Of a stretch of DNA of 64,000 bases, positions 43,689 to 52,227 are shown piece by piece. A program made the position numbers and the translations under genes. The number at the start of each line of letters is the position of its first letter. The stretch's first letter is position 1. The notes beneath the pieces are model-generated. The model was not told the origin of the DNA, made no database searches, and saw nothing but the letters and a program-made list of their open reading frames with translations. Where the stretch lies: NCBI RefSeq assembly GCF_035961655.1, contig NZ_CP108393.1:1240001-1304000 (forward strand). Reading direction: 5' to 3'. Source of the DNA: Streptomyces sp. NBC_01317 (GTDB lineage: Bacteria; Actinomycetota; Actinomycetes; Streptomycetales; Streptomycetaceae).

Positions 43689-46600
43689 TCACGCCCCGGC
43701 GCGACACCGCTTCCGCCCTGGCGCGCCTTCGCCTGGGGCGGTGGTGTGCCCCTGCGCGGGCCACTCGACGGAACCGAACTCACCGGGCATCAGCGGGACG
43801 GGCATGGGCACGGCCCACACGGCAAGCCCGGCAACGGCGAACCGGGCAACGCGCCTCCCCGCACTCCGCCGAGCCGAGGCCCCTTTCCGCCCCCGGGGCC
43901 GACCACCCACGCCCGCCCGATCGACCGCCTCGGCGCCTTGGGTACGAGCCGCCGCCCCGTCCTGCGGACGGTCGCCCACGCCCGGTTCGACAACCGGACT
44001 GTTCTGCACGCCGTCGAGGCCGGAATCCACCACCAGGGGCCGAGACTCCCGGCCGGACGCGCCCGACGCGCCACCGCCGGGGGCGGACGCTGCCTCAGCC
44101 TCCCGGGCAGCAACATCACCCGACGCGTCGGAATCCGCCGCCACGGGGTGCGACCATCCGGCCGGTACGTCCGACACCCCGCCGGCCGGAGCCGAACCTG
44201 CCCCGGTCCCCGGGACAACCGCGGCCCCCGACGCACGGGAGTCCGGAGCCCCTGCGTGGGGCCGTCCGGCCGCTGCGTCGGAGGCCCGATCGGCGAGATC
44301 CGATACGCCCTCGGTCTCCGGGATCGCAACGACGCCCGACGCGGCGGACTCCGACGCCACAGGGCCCGAGCACCGGACCGGTGCGTCGGACGCCCCGCCG
44401 ACGGGAGCCGACACTCCCTCCGTCCCCGGAATCACCGGGCGAGGCTGCGGGCCGGGTGCATCGGACACCGGGTCGGCGGGAGCCGGCACTGCCTCGCCCG
44501 CCCGGACCGGAACGACACCCGACGCGGCGGGATCCGATACCCCAGGGCGCGGCCGCCCAGCCGGCGGTGCGTCCGACACACGGTCGCCGGAAGCCGACGC
44601 CACCGCCTTTGCGCGGTCGGCGGGCCGCACGCTCCGCAGAGGTACGAGCGATGCCCGCCCCGCAGGCTGCGCCTGTGGGCCGTCCGGAGCGACCACGTGG
44701 AGTCGCCGCAGCGGCACCACCGACATCCGCGCGGACCTGGCGGGCGGGGTCGTACCGGCTTGGCCCGACGTGGCCGTGGACCGCGCGGCGGTCGTACGGT
44801 CCGACGCGTCGGAGGCGTTCCGCGACGGCCCGGACAACGTCCGTCCCGCAGGGGCGGCGACGGGCGAAGGGGACGGAGCGGACCGGCTTCCGGTGTCCGC
44901 CGTCGCGCGCCGCCCGGCCGCCGCCGGTACGTCCCGGATCCCCGCGTGCAGGAGCCTCAACGGCACCACCGACATCCGCCCCGTGGACGAAGGCGCGGGC
45001 GCGGAACCGGGCGGCTCGGAAGCCGTCTCGGGCCGTACGGCCATCCGTGCGTCGGCCGTCGGGGCGGACGGCCGACGCACGGTGGTTCGGACCGGGAGCC
45101 GGGGCGCCGGCGACGACGCCGTCCCGGTGGTTCGCGCGGCGGACGGCGTACTGTCCCTCCGCGCGGCAGGCGCGGGTACGCCGGGCAGGAACAGATCCGG
45201 TACTCGGCTCTCCTGACCGGCAGGCGCCTCCAGGGAGTCCGGGGTACGCACAGACTCCGGCGCCTCCGGGACGCCAGGTGCACCCGGCGCCACCGGCACG
45301 CGGGACATTCCGACCCTCTCCGGGGCATTCGCGACACCCGAAGTCGCCGAGCCCGCATGGTCCTCCGAGCCTGCCCGCGCGTCCGGCACGTAGGCCGCCC
45401 GCACGTCCGGGCCGGTGTCCACAACGCCCGCAGTCTCCCGAACCGCACGCGTCTCCGCCGCCGCCCGCGCGTCCGGCACACGAACCTCGCGCCCCACCGG
45501 CGCCCCCGCGGCCTCCGGGGTGCCCCCAGGCTCCAGCATCTCCGAGCCGACGCGCGGGCCCGGCGCCACCGGCACATCCGGCACGTAGGACATCCCCATC
45601 GCCGACGGCACCCCGACCCCTTCCGGGGCATCCGCAGCGCGCGCGGGCTCCAAGATCGCACGGGCTCCCGCGCCCGTACCCGCATCCGCCGCCACCCGCG
45701 CGTCCGGCACACGAACCTCGCGCCCCACCGGCGCCCCCGGCGCCACCGGCTCATCCGGCACGCGGGACATCCCGCCCACCAACGGAACCCCGACCCCGTC
45801 CGAGGCATCCACAACGCCCGTAGTCTCCCGGAGCACCCCGGCGACCGGGGCCACCCGCGTACCGGGCACCCCGGCCTCGCGGCCCACGGTGCCCCTCACG
45901 GCGTCCGGGGTGGCCAAAAGCTCCGGCTCCTCCGGGACGACACTCCCGCCCGGGACCGGCCGCGCGCCCGGCCCACCGGAAATCGCCGGCACCGGCGCCC
46001 CCGGTGCCGTGCGGGTCAGCAGGACAACGCCCCTCGCCGCCACCACCGCGCCCACCGCTGCCGCCACCACGCCCAGCGCGCCGCCCTGGAGGCGTTCGCC
46101 CAGGAGGGTCAGGCCTATGGCGGCCGCCGCTACCGGGTTCGCCAGGGTGAGGACCGCGAGGGGGGCGCCCAGGCCGCCCCGGTAGGCCTTCTGGGACAGG
46201 AGCAGACCGCCGGAGGCGAACGCCGCGACCAGCAAGGCCACCCCCGCCACCTGCCACAACGGCAGCGCGTCCGAGCTGCGGGCCGCCGCGGCCACCGTCA
46301 CCGTCTGGGTCAGGGCCGAGGCGACGCCCGACGTGATCCCCGACGCCGCCGCGTTCCGCAGGCCGGGCTGCGCGCCCGCCGGCCTGGTCAGCAGCGCCAC
46401 CAGCGCCATCGCGACCGCCGCGACGGCCAGCGCCTGCGGCAGGGTCAGCGTCTCGTCCGGCGTGGTCCCCGCCGCCGTCGTCAGGATGATCGCGAGGCCG
46501 ACCAGCGTGAACGCCGTACCGCGCCACTCGCCCCTGCTGACCTGCCGGCCCGCGCGTCGCGCGCCGAGCGGCACCGCCGCGACCAGGGTGAGCGCGCCCA

Positions 46601-46829
46601 GCGGCTGGACCACGGTGAGCGACCCGTACGTCAGGGCCGCGACGTGCAACAGCGCGCCGGTGGCGTTCAGTCCGACCGACGACCACCACGTGCTGCGCCG
46701 CAGCAGGGTCAGCAGTCCGGTGCCCGGGTCCGTACGCGCGGCCAACCGCTCCTGGGCCACGGCCGCGGAGGCGTACGCGACGGCGGAGACAAGTGACAGC
46801 GCCACGGCGACGAGCGTTCCGCCATTCAT
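43689..46829 (-). CDS. DMT/EamA-like multi-spanning membrane protein with a ~740-residue repetitive tail
   Basis: A 1046-residue protein. Residues about 1-295 are a drug/metabolite-transporter-like domain of some ten short hydrophobic helices (SLVSAVAYASAAVAQERLAA, SLTVVQPLGALTLVAAVPLG, GALGVVAAAVGAVVAARGVV). The rest is a soluble Pro/Ala/Gly/Val/Arg-rich region with recurring blocks: GREVRVPDAR, GMSRVPDEPVAPG, RMSVVPLRRLH and SDAPxxxRPRP-like units. It ends in a short hydrophobic stretch (VARFAVAGLAVWAVP). Third codon positions remain almost all G or C through the tail, so it is really coding. Its start overlaps the PAP2 stop (ATGA). The function of the tail is unknown. Confidence 0.75.
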   Translation of the reverse strand: MNGGTLVAVALSLVSAVAYASAAVAQERLAARTDPGTGLLTLLRRSTWWSSVGLNATGALLHVAALTYGSLTVVQPLGALTLVAAVPLGARRAGRQVSRGEWRGTAFTLVGLAIILTTAAGTTPDETLTLPQALAVAAVAMALVALLTRPAGAQPGLRNAAASGITSGVASALTQTVTVAAAARSSDALPLWQVAGVALLVAAFASGGLLLSQKAYRGGLGAPLAVLTLANPVAAAAIGLTLLGERLQGGALGVVAAAVGAVVAARGVVLLTRTAPGAPVPAISGGPGARPVPGGSVVPEEPELLATPDAVRGTVGREAGVPGTRVAPVAGVLRETTGVVDASDGVGVPLVGGMSRVPDEPVAPGAPVGREVRVPDARVAADAGTGAGARAILEPARAADAPEGVGVPSAMGMSYVPDVPVAPGPRVGSEMLEPGGTPEAAGAPVGREVRVPDARAAAETRAVRETAGVVDTGPDVRAAYVPDARAGSEDHAGSATSGVANAPERVGMSRVPVAPGAPGVPEAPESVRTPDSLEAPAGQESRVPDLFLPGVPAPAARRDSTPSAARTTGTASSPAPRLPVRTTVRRPSAPTADARMAVRPETASEPPGSAPAPSSTGRMSVVPLRLLHAGIRDVPAAAGRRATADTGSRSAPSPSPVAAPAGRTLSGPSRNASDASDRTTAARSTATSGQAGTTPPARSARMSVVPLRRLHVVAPDGPQAQPAGRASLVPLRSVRPADRAKAVASASGDRVSDAPPAGRPRPGVSDPAASGVVPVRAGEAVPAPADPVSDAPGPQPRPVIPGTEGVSAPVGGASDAPVRCSGPVASESAASGVVAIPETEGVSDLADRASDAAAGRPHAGAPDSRASGAAVVPGTGAGSAPAGGVSDVPAGWSHPVAADSDASGDVAAREAEAASAPGGGASGASGRESRPLVVDSGLDGVQNSPVVEPGVGDRPQDGAAARTQGAEAVDRAGVGGRPRGRKGASARRSAGRRVARFAVAGLAVWAVPMPVPLMPGEFGSVEWPAQGHTTAPGEGAPGRKRCRAGA
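43950..45850. repeat. degenerate direct repeats in the DMT gene tail
   Basis: Several families of direct repeats inside the coding region. One is a ~40-base block encoding APVGREVRVPDAR, nearly identical at about 45467-45507 and 45703-45743; another encodes RMSVVPLR at about 44715 and 44965. Spacing near 240 bases between the first pair suggests unit duplication. Confidence 0.65.
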
Positions 46830-47701
46830 CGTGAGCCCCCTGATGAGACGAGTGGAACGGTGTCGGGTACGGCGGATGTGCCAGGTACATCGGAGGCTCG
46901 CTGCCCCTCCGGGGGCGAGGCCGACGTTCCCGCCGGCTCGGCGGCCCCGTCCTTGGACGACCGCACGATCAGCGAACCCCGCCTCGGCAGCCGGATGAAC
47001 GCCAGCGCCACCCCCAGCAGCGCCACCGCCACGATCGCGTCGAGCCAGTAGTGGTTGGCCGTGGACACGACCACGAACAGCGTCATCAGCGGATGCAGCA
47101 GCCACAGCCAGCGCCACCGCGAACGCGTCGCCGCGATGAGGCCGACCGCCACCATCAGCGCCCACCCGACGTGCAGCGACGGCATCGCGGCGAACTGGTT
47201 CGACAGCTGGTCGCTCGCCGGGCTCGCCCCGTACACCGTCGGGCCGAACACCTGCCCGGTGTCGATGAGGCCCGTCGAGGCCAGCATCCGCGGCGGTGCC
47301 AGCGGCACCAGCAGGTGCAGGACGAGCGCGGCTCCCGTCAGCGCGGTGAGAACCCGCCGGGACCAGACGTAGTGGACGGGCCGACGCCAGTACAGCCAGG
47401 CCAGAAAGAGCACCGTGGCCGGGAAGTGCACCGTCGCGTAGTACGTGTTCACGACATGGACGAGCGTGTCGCTGTGCAGCAGGGCGCCCTGCACGGCGCT
47501 CTCACTCGGCAGATGGACGGCCCGCTCGAAGTTCCAGACATCGTGGGCGTTGCTGAACGCTTCCCCCGTACGGCCGTCGGCGACCTGCCTGCCGAGCTTG
47601 TAGACGAGGAAGAGTCCGACGACGAGCAACAGCTCGCGGACGAGGGGCGGTCGGGCGGAAGGTACCTGCTTCCGTTCGGCGGGCCCAATTCGGGCGTTCA
47701 T
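46826..47701 (-). CDS. PAP2-superfamily membrane phosphatase (inositol-phosphotransferase-like)
   Basis: A 291-residue membrane protein of the PAP2_3 type. Six hydrophobic segments are visible; the catalytic motifs are MPSLHVGWAL and the later STANHYWLDAIVA, each contributing a histidine. Such enzymes remove or transfer lipid phosphate head groups at the membrane surface. The C-terminal 40 residues are Gly/Ser/Pro-rich. It is the first gene of a two-gene operon with the DMT-like protein, and is divergent from the TetR gene whose operator array lies 82 bases upstream. Confidence 0.85.
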   Translation of the reverse strand: MNARIGPAERKQVPSARPPLVRELLLVVGLFLVYKLGRQVADGRTGEAFSNAHDVWNFERAVHLPSESAVQGALLHSDTLVHVVNTYYATVHFPATVLFLAWLYWRRPVHYVWSRRVLTALTGAALVLHLLVPLAPPRMLASTGLIDTGQVFGPTVYGASPASDQLSNQFAAMPSLHVGWALMVAVGLIAATRSRWRWLWLLHPLMTLFVVVSTANHYWLDAIVAVALLGVALAFIRLPRRGSLIVRSSKDGAAEPAGTSASPPEGQRASDVPGTSAVPDTVPLVSSGGSR

Positions 47702-47782
47702 TCACCCGACCCCTTTGCGTGGACGACACGGCGTGGTGCTCACGGCGCGTTGAAGCGGTGACGCGGTCGTGCCACGCCCTAT

Positions 47783-47864
47783 CGATACGCCACTGTACCG
47801 ATACGGATCCGTATCGGTACAGTGGCGTATCGGTACACTGCCGTATCGACGCCCGGATCGATAC
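47783..47864. promoter_or_regulatory. phased operator array with a 50-bp perfect palindrome
   Basis: Six hexamers CGATAC or GTATCG start at 47783, 47799, 47811, 47827, 47843 and 47859. Spacing is 16 bases throughout except 12 across the centre at GGATCC. Bases 47783-47832 form a perfect 50-base palindrome. The spacers are also conserved (GTACAGTGGC, GTACACTGCC). The array ends 27 bases before the TetR start and begins 81 bases from the PAP2 start, so it can control both. Confidence 0.85.
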
Positions 47865-47891
47865 CTGATCCGGCATCCAGAAGGAGAGACG

Positions 47892-48611
47892 ATGACGCCG
47901 CAGCAGCGCCGCTCCAAGATCACGCCGGAACGGGAGCTGGAGTTCTACGAGGCCGCTCTCGACCTGCTCAGAGAAGGCGGGTACGACGCGCTGACCATGG
48001 AGGGCGTCGCCGCGCGCACGCGCTGCGGGAAGTCCACGCTCTACCGCCAGTGGCGTACGAAGCCGCAGCTCGTGGCAGCCGCGCTGCGCGGCACCCGCTG
48101 TCTCGCGCTGGCGAGTGTCGACACCGGCACCCTGAAGGGCGACCTGCTCGCGGCGGCCTGTACGGCGGGGGCGGGTTCGGGGCGTGACACGACGCTGATG
48201 CACGCGCTCAGCCACGCCGCCCTCCAGAACCCCGAGCTGCTGCGGGCGTTGCGTGAGGCGCTGATCGAGCCGGAGATCGCGGCGATCGACGCGATGATCC
48301 GACGCGCCGTGGCGCGCGGCGAGATCGCCGCCGACAATCCGGCGGCGGAGTTCGTGGCGGCCCAGCTCATCGGTGTCGTACGGGCCCGGCCGATGCTGGA
48401 GGGTCGGCACGCGGACGAGACGTACCTCACGCGCTTCCTGGAGGCCGCGATCTTCCCGGCGCTCGGACTGAGGGCGGGGCCCTGCGCCGTGAAGGCCGCC
48501 CGGGAGAGCGTCACACCGCCCGTCCGCGAGAGCGCGACGACAAACGCCCGCGACGGCGCCACGACACTTGCCCGCGCGGGCGTTCTCGCCGGAGTCACCC
48601 GGCCCTCATGA
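47892..48611 (+). CDS. TetR/AcrR-family transcriptional regulator
   Basis: A 239-residue regulator. The helix-turn-helix is in ALDLLREGGYDALTMEGVAA followed by RTRCGKSTLYRQW, at about residues 20-60. A TetR_C-type ligand domain follows, and the last 45 residues hold a short repeat (ARESVTP, RESATT, ARDGATT). The ATG at 47892 has AAGGAGAG 4 bases upstream. A phased array of inverted and direct boxes precedes it. It is the obvious repressor of itself and of the divergent PAP2-DMT operon. Confidence 0.88.
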   Translation: MTPQQRRSKITPERELEFYEAALDLLREGGYDALTMEGVAARTRCGKSTLYRQWRTKPQLVAAALRGTRCLALASVDTGTLKGDLLAAACTAGAGSGRDTTLMHALSHAALQNPELLRALREALIEPEIAAIDAMIRRAVARGEIAADNPAAEFVAAQLIGVVRARPMLEGRHADETYLTRFLEAAIFPALGLRAGPCAVKAARESVTPPVRESATTNARDGATTLARAGVLAGVTRPS

Positions 48612-49305
48612 CCGGTGGACCGTCGTCCAAGAGCGGATGACAACGGTCCACCCGCGCCGCACCGTGGGGACGGGGGCGGCGCGCCTCGGGCCGGTGGCCC
48701 CTCCCCCGGGAGGGGCCACCGGCGTGCGGGGCCGAACACACGGCGAGCACGAGCGCACACCGAACACACACCGCGAACACACCAGCACGCGCACCAGGGG
48801 CCCCACGACGGCCCACGAGTACCCCCTTGAACGGCCTCACGAAGGACGGCAGCGTGGCATATGCCAGGCGGGTTGGCCTGCGGTTCTTCCCCATCGACAC
48901 TTACCGGCGCGCCCGTCCGGAGAGGTAGGCGGACCGCGTGCGTCCGTCTCTCCGCGCGACCGGTCAAAGACGTATTCCATAGTGATCCGGACGTTGTCCC
49001 GACCGATACAGGTCAGCCATGAACACTCCGGAAGCGATCGCCTTCCCTCGCACACGTGGCGGTCGGCGGACGGGAGAAGCCGCCGAAGCCGGGCCGACAC
49101 GCCTTCCGCAGCGATCCCCACGGGCTCACGATCAGTCAATTTCAGCCAGGCAGTGGCCAATTGATATGTAGTTGACGATCCGACCCGGGCATATACGCTC
49201 CATCAGTCACCCCCACAGCAGAGCAGCGCTCCGGCGCACCACCGGCACGCCCTCGGCACACAACCGGCACATACCGCTCCTCTCGTCGTATACAGGAGGC
49301 CGATC
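48612..49305. other. 694-base gene-free region between tetR and the terpene synthase gene
   Basis: No open frame here looks like a real gene. It contains the tetR terminator at 48691-48722, a stretch rich in short CGAACACAC-type repeats (48725-48790), and from about 49130 an AT-richer part with TTGATATGTAGTTGACG and CATATACG that should hold the terpene synthase promoter. Confidence 0.55.
48691..48722. terminator. hairpin terminator after tetR
   Basis: Perfect 14-base arms (48691-48704 and 48709-48722) around a 4-base loop, 80 bases after the tetR stop. Confidence 0.85.
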
Positions 49306-50388
49306 ATGACCCGTGTCTCGGAACAGACCTCGGCCCAACAGCTGCCCGCTGTGCCGTTCTACTGTCCCTTCCCGCCCGTCAGGCACCCGGCTGTCGACAC
49401 CTTCAACCAGGTGACCGTGGAGTGGATGCTCCAGCAGCGGCTCGACACCGACGAGCACCAGATCGAACGGCTGGCCGTCTGCGACTTCGGCGGCCTCACC
49501 GCGTCGACGATGCCGTACGGGCAGCTGGAACCACTGACGCTCATGTCCAAGTTCCACGCGGTGCTGTTCTCACTCGACGACAGTGTGTGCGACGAGTCCG
49601 GTGCCACCGCCGATCTGCTCGCCCAGGAGACCTCGCGCATCATGCGCGCCCTTGAGGCCCCCGCCGCCCACTCTCCCGGCGACTCGCCGCACACCTCCGC
49701 CCTGCGCGCGCTGCGCACGGATCTGGAACTCCTCGCGTCGCCCAAGCAGTTACGGCGCTGGACGGACGCGATGCGGGTGTACACCTCGGGCGTGGTGTGG
49801 GAGGCCTCCTGGCGCAGGAGCCCCGGACTGCCCACGCTGGACGACTACATCACGCTCTGGATGCGGTCCATCGGCATGGCGCCGTCCACCGCGATGATCG
49901 AGATCGTCGGCGGCTTCTCCGTACCGGACCGGGACATGGAGGATCCGCGCGTCCGCGCCCTGACGGAGATCACCTGGACGCTCGTGAGCTGGGACAACGA
50001 CCTGTACTCCCGCAACAAGGAACTCCAGCGGGCCGACGACAACCTCAACCTGATCGACGTCCTGTGCCGGGAACACGACTGCGATCCCTCTCGTGCGCTG
50101 GTGCGGGCCGTGGCGATGCGGGACCGCGTCATGGTGCTCTTCGAACGGCTGTCGGAGCAGGTGGCCAAGGAGGCGCACACCGCGCTGCGCCGGTACGTGG
50201 AAGGGCTCGCCCAGTTCGTGCGCGGTCACCTCGACTGGGCGTCCGCGTGCCCGCGCTACCGGGTGCCGTCGGGGCCCGGGGCGACCCCCGGCGGGTGGTG
50301 GAAGCAGCATCCCGCCGACGACAGCCCGGAGCCGCTCCCCCTCCCCACCATCGCCTGGTGGTGGGACCAGTTGGAGCCGTCCCACTGA
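49306..50388 (+). CDS. class I terpene cyclase (sesqui- or diterpene synthase)
   Basis: A 360-residue bacterial terpene synthase with all metal motifs: the aspartate-rich DDSVCDE at residues 91-97, the NSE triad Asn231, Ser235 and Glu239 in NDLYSRNKE, and the RY pair in CPRYR near residue 317. It should ionise farnesyl (or geranylgeranyl) diphosphate in the cytoplasm; the product cannot be read from sequence. Codon 149 is TTA (49750-49752), so translation should depend on bldA. No prenyltransferase is adjacent. The convergent neighbour is the P450 of a conservon. Confidence 0.9.
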   Translation: MTRVSEQTSAQQLPAVPFYCPFPPVRHPAVDTFNQVTVEWMLQQRLDTDEHQIERLAVCDFGGLTASTMPYGQLEPLTLMSKFHAVLFSLDDSVCDESGATADLLAQETSRIMRALEAPAAHSPGDSPHTSALRALRTDLELLASPKQLRRWTDAMRVYTSGVVWEASWRRSPGLPTLDDYITLWMRSIGMAPSTAMIEIVGGFSVPDRDMEDPRVRALTEITWTLVSWDNDLYSRNKELQRADDNLNLIDVLCREHDCDPSRALVRAVAMRDRVMVLFERLSEQVAKEAHTALRRYVEGLAQFVRGHLDWASACPRYRVPSGPGATPGGWWKQHPADDSPEPLPLPTIAWWWDQLEPSH

Positions 50389-50490
50389 CACACCGGCGCG
50401 ACGCCCGGGCCCGGTCCCACCGACACCGGCGCCGTGCCCGGACGCGCCCCACCGACACCGGCACAGGCCGCCGGGCCCGGGCCGTACTCA

Positions 50491-50532
50491 GGTCTCAGTG
50501 CTCAGTGCTCAACGGTCAGCGCTCAGCGCTCA
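50491..50532 (-). repeat. heptamer tandem repeat beginning at the P450 stop codon
   Basis: Six consecutive 7-base units of the form TGAGCRC (minus strand). The first unit contains the P450 stop TGA. Since 7 is not a multiple of 3, TGA recurs in all three frames. Confidence 0.7.
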
Positions 50533-52125
50533 GTAACCGCGCCACCACCGGGCCACCGCCCGCCATGCCCGCCGTGGCGCCGACCCCTCGCGCTGCGCGG
50601 GGATCATCCCCGCCAGCGGTGCGGGTCCGGCGCCCGCGCCCACGTCCGGGACCGGCTCGTGCGCCGGGGCCGCCGCCGCGGCCCCCACCGGCGCCTCTGG
50701 ACGCCCGGCCGGGAAGGGCGGCGACACCTGGCGTGGTACGGCGGCCGGCCTCGGCGACTCCACCTGCCACTGCGGGCGTGTCACGTGCGGCGACGCGCTC
50801 GGCGGCCCGGTGACGTCCTGCGGCGGCCGGGGCGCGAACGTCACCGGCAGCTCCTGCAACTGACGGGACATCAGTGCACCTGTCCATCGCAACTCGTGCT
50901 CCTCCACGGCCAGTTGAATGTCCGGGAGCCGCAGCAGCAGCGCGTCGATGCCCGTGTCGGCGATGGCCCGGCCGATGTCCTGTCCCGGGCACTCGTGGGG
51001 GCCGCCACTGAACGCGAGATGCGAACGGTTGCCCTGCATGGACGCGTTGAGGTCGGGCCGTACCACCGGATCGACGTTGGCCGCGGCGATCCCGACCACC
51101 AGCGCGTCGCCCGCCTTGATGCGCTGGCCGCCCAGCTCGGTGTCACCGACGGCCCAGCGGCCGAAGATCGTGGTGAACGGCGGTTCGTCCCACAGCGTCT
51201 GCTCGACCGCCTCGGGCAGTGTCATGTGCCCACCGCTCAACTGGGCTCGGAACCGGGGGTCGGTGAGCACCATGCGCAGGACGTTGGCGATGAGGTTCGC
51301 GGTGGTCTCGTACGCCGCGATCAGCACCAGCCGCAGGTGCTGGCCGACCTCGTCGTCGGTGAGGCCCGCCGGGTGCTCGGTGAGCCAGGTCGCGAAGTCC
51401 TCCTCGGGCGCGATCCGGCGGCGTGCCACCAGCCTGTTCAGGGCGGCCATGACGTACGCGTTGGACTCGATCGCGGTCTCGGTGCCCTTGATCATGTCGC
51501 GGGCGGCCTCGACCAGCCGGTCGTTGTACTCCTCCGGCATGCCGATGATCTGTGCCATCACCATCATCGGCAGGTGCTCGGCGAACCGGCTGACGAGGTC
51601 GGCCCTGCCCTCCTGGCAGAAGTCGTTCACCAGGCGGTTGCTGTACCGGTTGATGTAGCGCCTGACCCCCCGGTGGTCGATCCGGGCGAGGGAGTCGGTG
51701 ACCGCGCCGCGCAGCCGTTCGTGGTCGGCGCCGTCGGCGAAGACGCAGATGGGCTGCCAGGTGAAGACCGGGGCGAGCGGGTGGTCGGGGGCCACGGAAC
51801 CGTCGTGCAGGGCGCGCCAGCGGCGGGCGTCCCGGGAGAACTGCGAGGGGGTACGGGTCATGTGGAGGTTCTCGCTGTGGCCGAGGACCAGCCAGGCGGG
51901 CACGTCGCCCTGGAGCAACACGGGTGCCACGGTGCCGTGTTCGGCGCGCAGCTTCTCGTACAGGCCCATGGGGTCGTTCTCGGCCTCGGGGCCGTACAGC
52001 CGGCGCAGTCCGTTGGGGGTGAGGCTGTCCGGGGTGAAGGTCAGGCCGTGGGCGGGGCAGCCGGGGGGCGGCGCCCCGTGGTCGTCCGTCCCGGGTCGGT
52101 CGGAAAAGGGGGTGGTCACGGTCAC
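50530..52125 (-). CDS. cvnE: cytochrome P450 of the conservon (CYP157-like, lacking ExxR)
   Basis: A 531-residue P450. The heme loop is FSGGPHECPG with Cys379, and the I-helix shows IAAYETTANL. In the K-helix, where nearly all P450s have ExxR, it reads EQTLW (Glu308-Trp312), the variant known from the CYP157 family. The C-terminal 100 residues are Pro/Ala-rich and end in an Arg/Trp-rich stretch. CYP157-type P450s are typical fifth genes of conservons. The gene is 102 bases downstream of cvnD, across an 8-bp tandem repeat. Confidence 0.87.
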   Translation of the reverse strand: MTVTTPFSDRPGTDDHGAPPPGCPAHGLTFTPDSLTPNGLRRLYGPEAENDPMGLYEKLRAEHGTVAPVLLQGDVPAWLVLGHSENLHMTRTPSQFSRDARRWRALHDGSVAPDHPLAPVFTWQPICVFADGADHERLRGAVTDSLARIDHRGVRRYINRYSNRLVNDFCQEGRADLVSRFAEHLPMMVMAQIIGMPEEYNDRLVEAARDMIKGTETAIESNAYVMAALNRLVARRRIAPEEDFATWLTEHPAGLTDDEVGQHLRLVLIAAYETTANLIANVLRMVLTDPRFRAQLSGGHMTLPEAVEQTLWDEPPFTTIFGRWAVGDTELGGQRIKAGDALVVGIAAANVDPVVRPDLNASMQGNRSHLAFSGGPHECPGQDIGRAIADTGIDALLLRLPDIQLAVEEHELRWTGALMSRQLQELPVTFAPRPPQDVTGPPSASPHVTRPQWQVESPRPAAVPRQVSPPFPAGRPEAPVGAAAAAPAHEPVPDVGAGAGPAPLAGMIPAQREGSAPRRAWRAVARWWRGY

Positions 52126-52177
52126 TCCAGGAATCGGGCCGGAAGGTCCGGAAGGTCAAGGGGGTGCGGGGCGATGT

Positions 52178-52214
52178 GGAAACGGGGAAACGGGGAAACG
52201 GGGAAACGGGGAAG
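52178..52214. repeat. 8-bp tandem repeat between cvnD and cvnE
   Basis: Four full copies of CGGGGAAA or a one-base variant start at 52183, 52191, 52199 and 52207, preceded by a partial copy. They fill most of the short gap between the two genes. Confidence 0.8.
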
Positions 52215-52227
52215 AGGAAGGCGCCGG

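Noticed and set aside
43746..46796. A 1016-codon open frame on the plus strand opposite the DMT gene
   Set aside because: It is an Arg/Pro/His-rich shadow frame produced by G/C-biased third positions of the real minus-strand gene and has no recognisable domain.
48612..49305. Small genes in the tetR to terpene synthase gap
   Set aside because: Candidate frames have poor codon bias, no ribosome sites and no similarity that I recognise.
50530..52125. P450 as a pseudogene because ExxR is missing
   Set aside because: The frame is intact, the heme loop is complete and EQTLW is the known CYP157 form.
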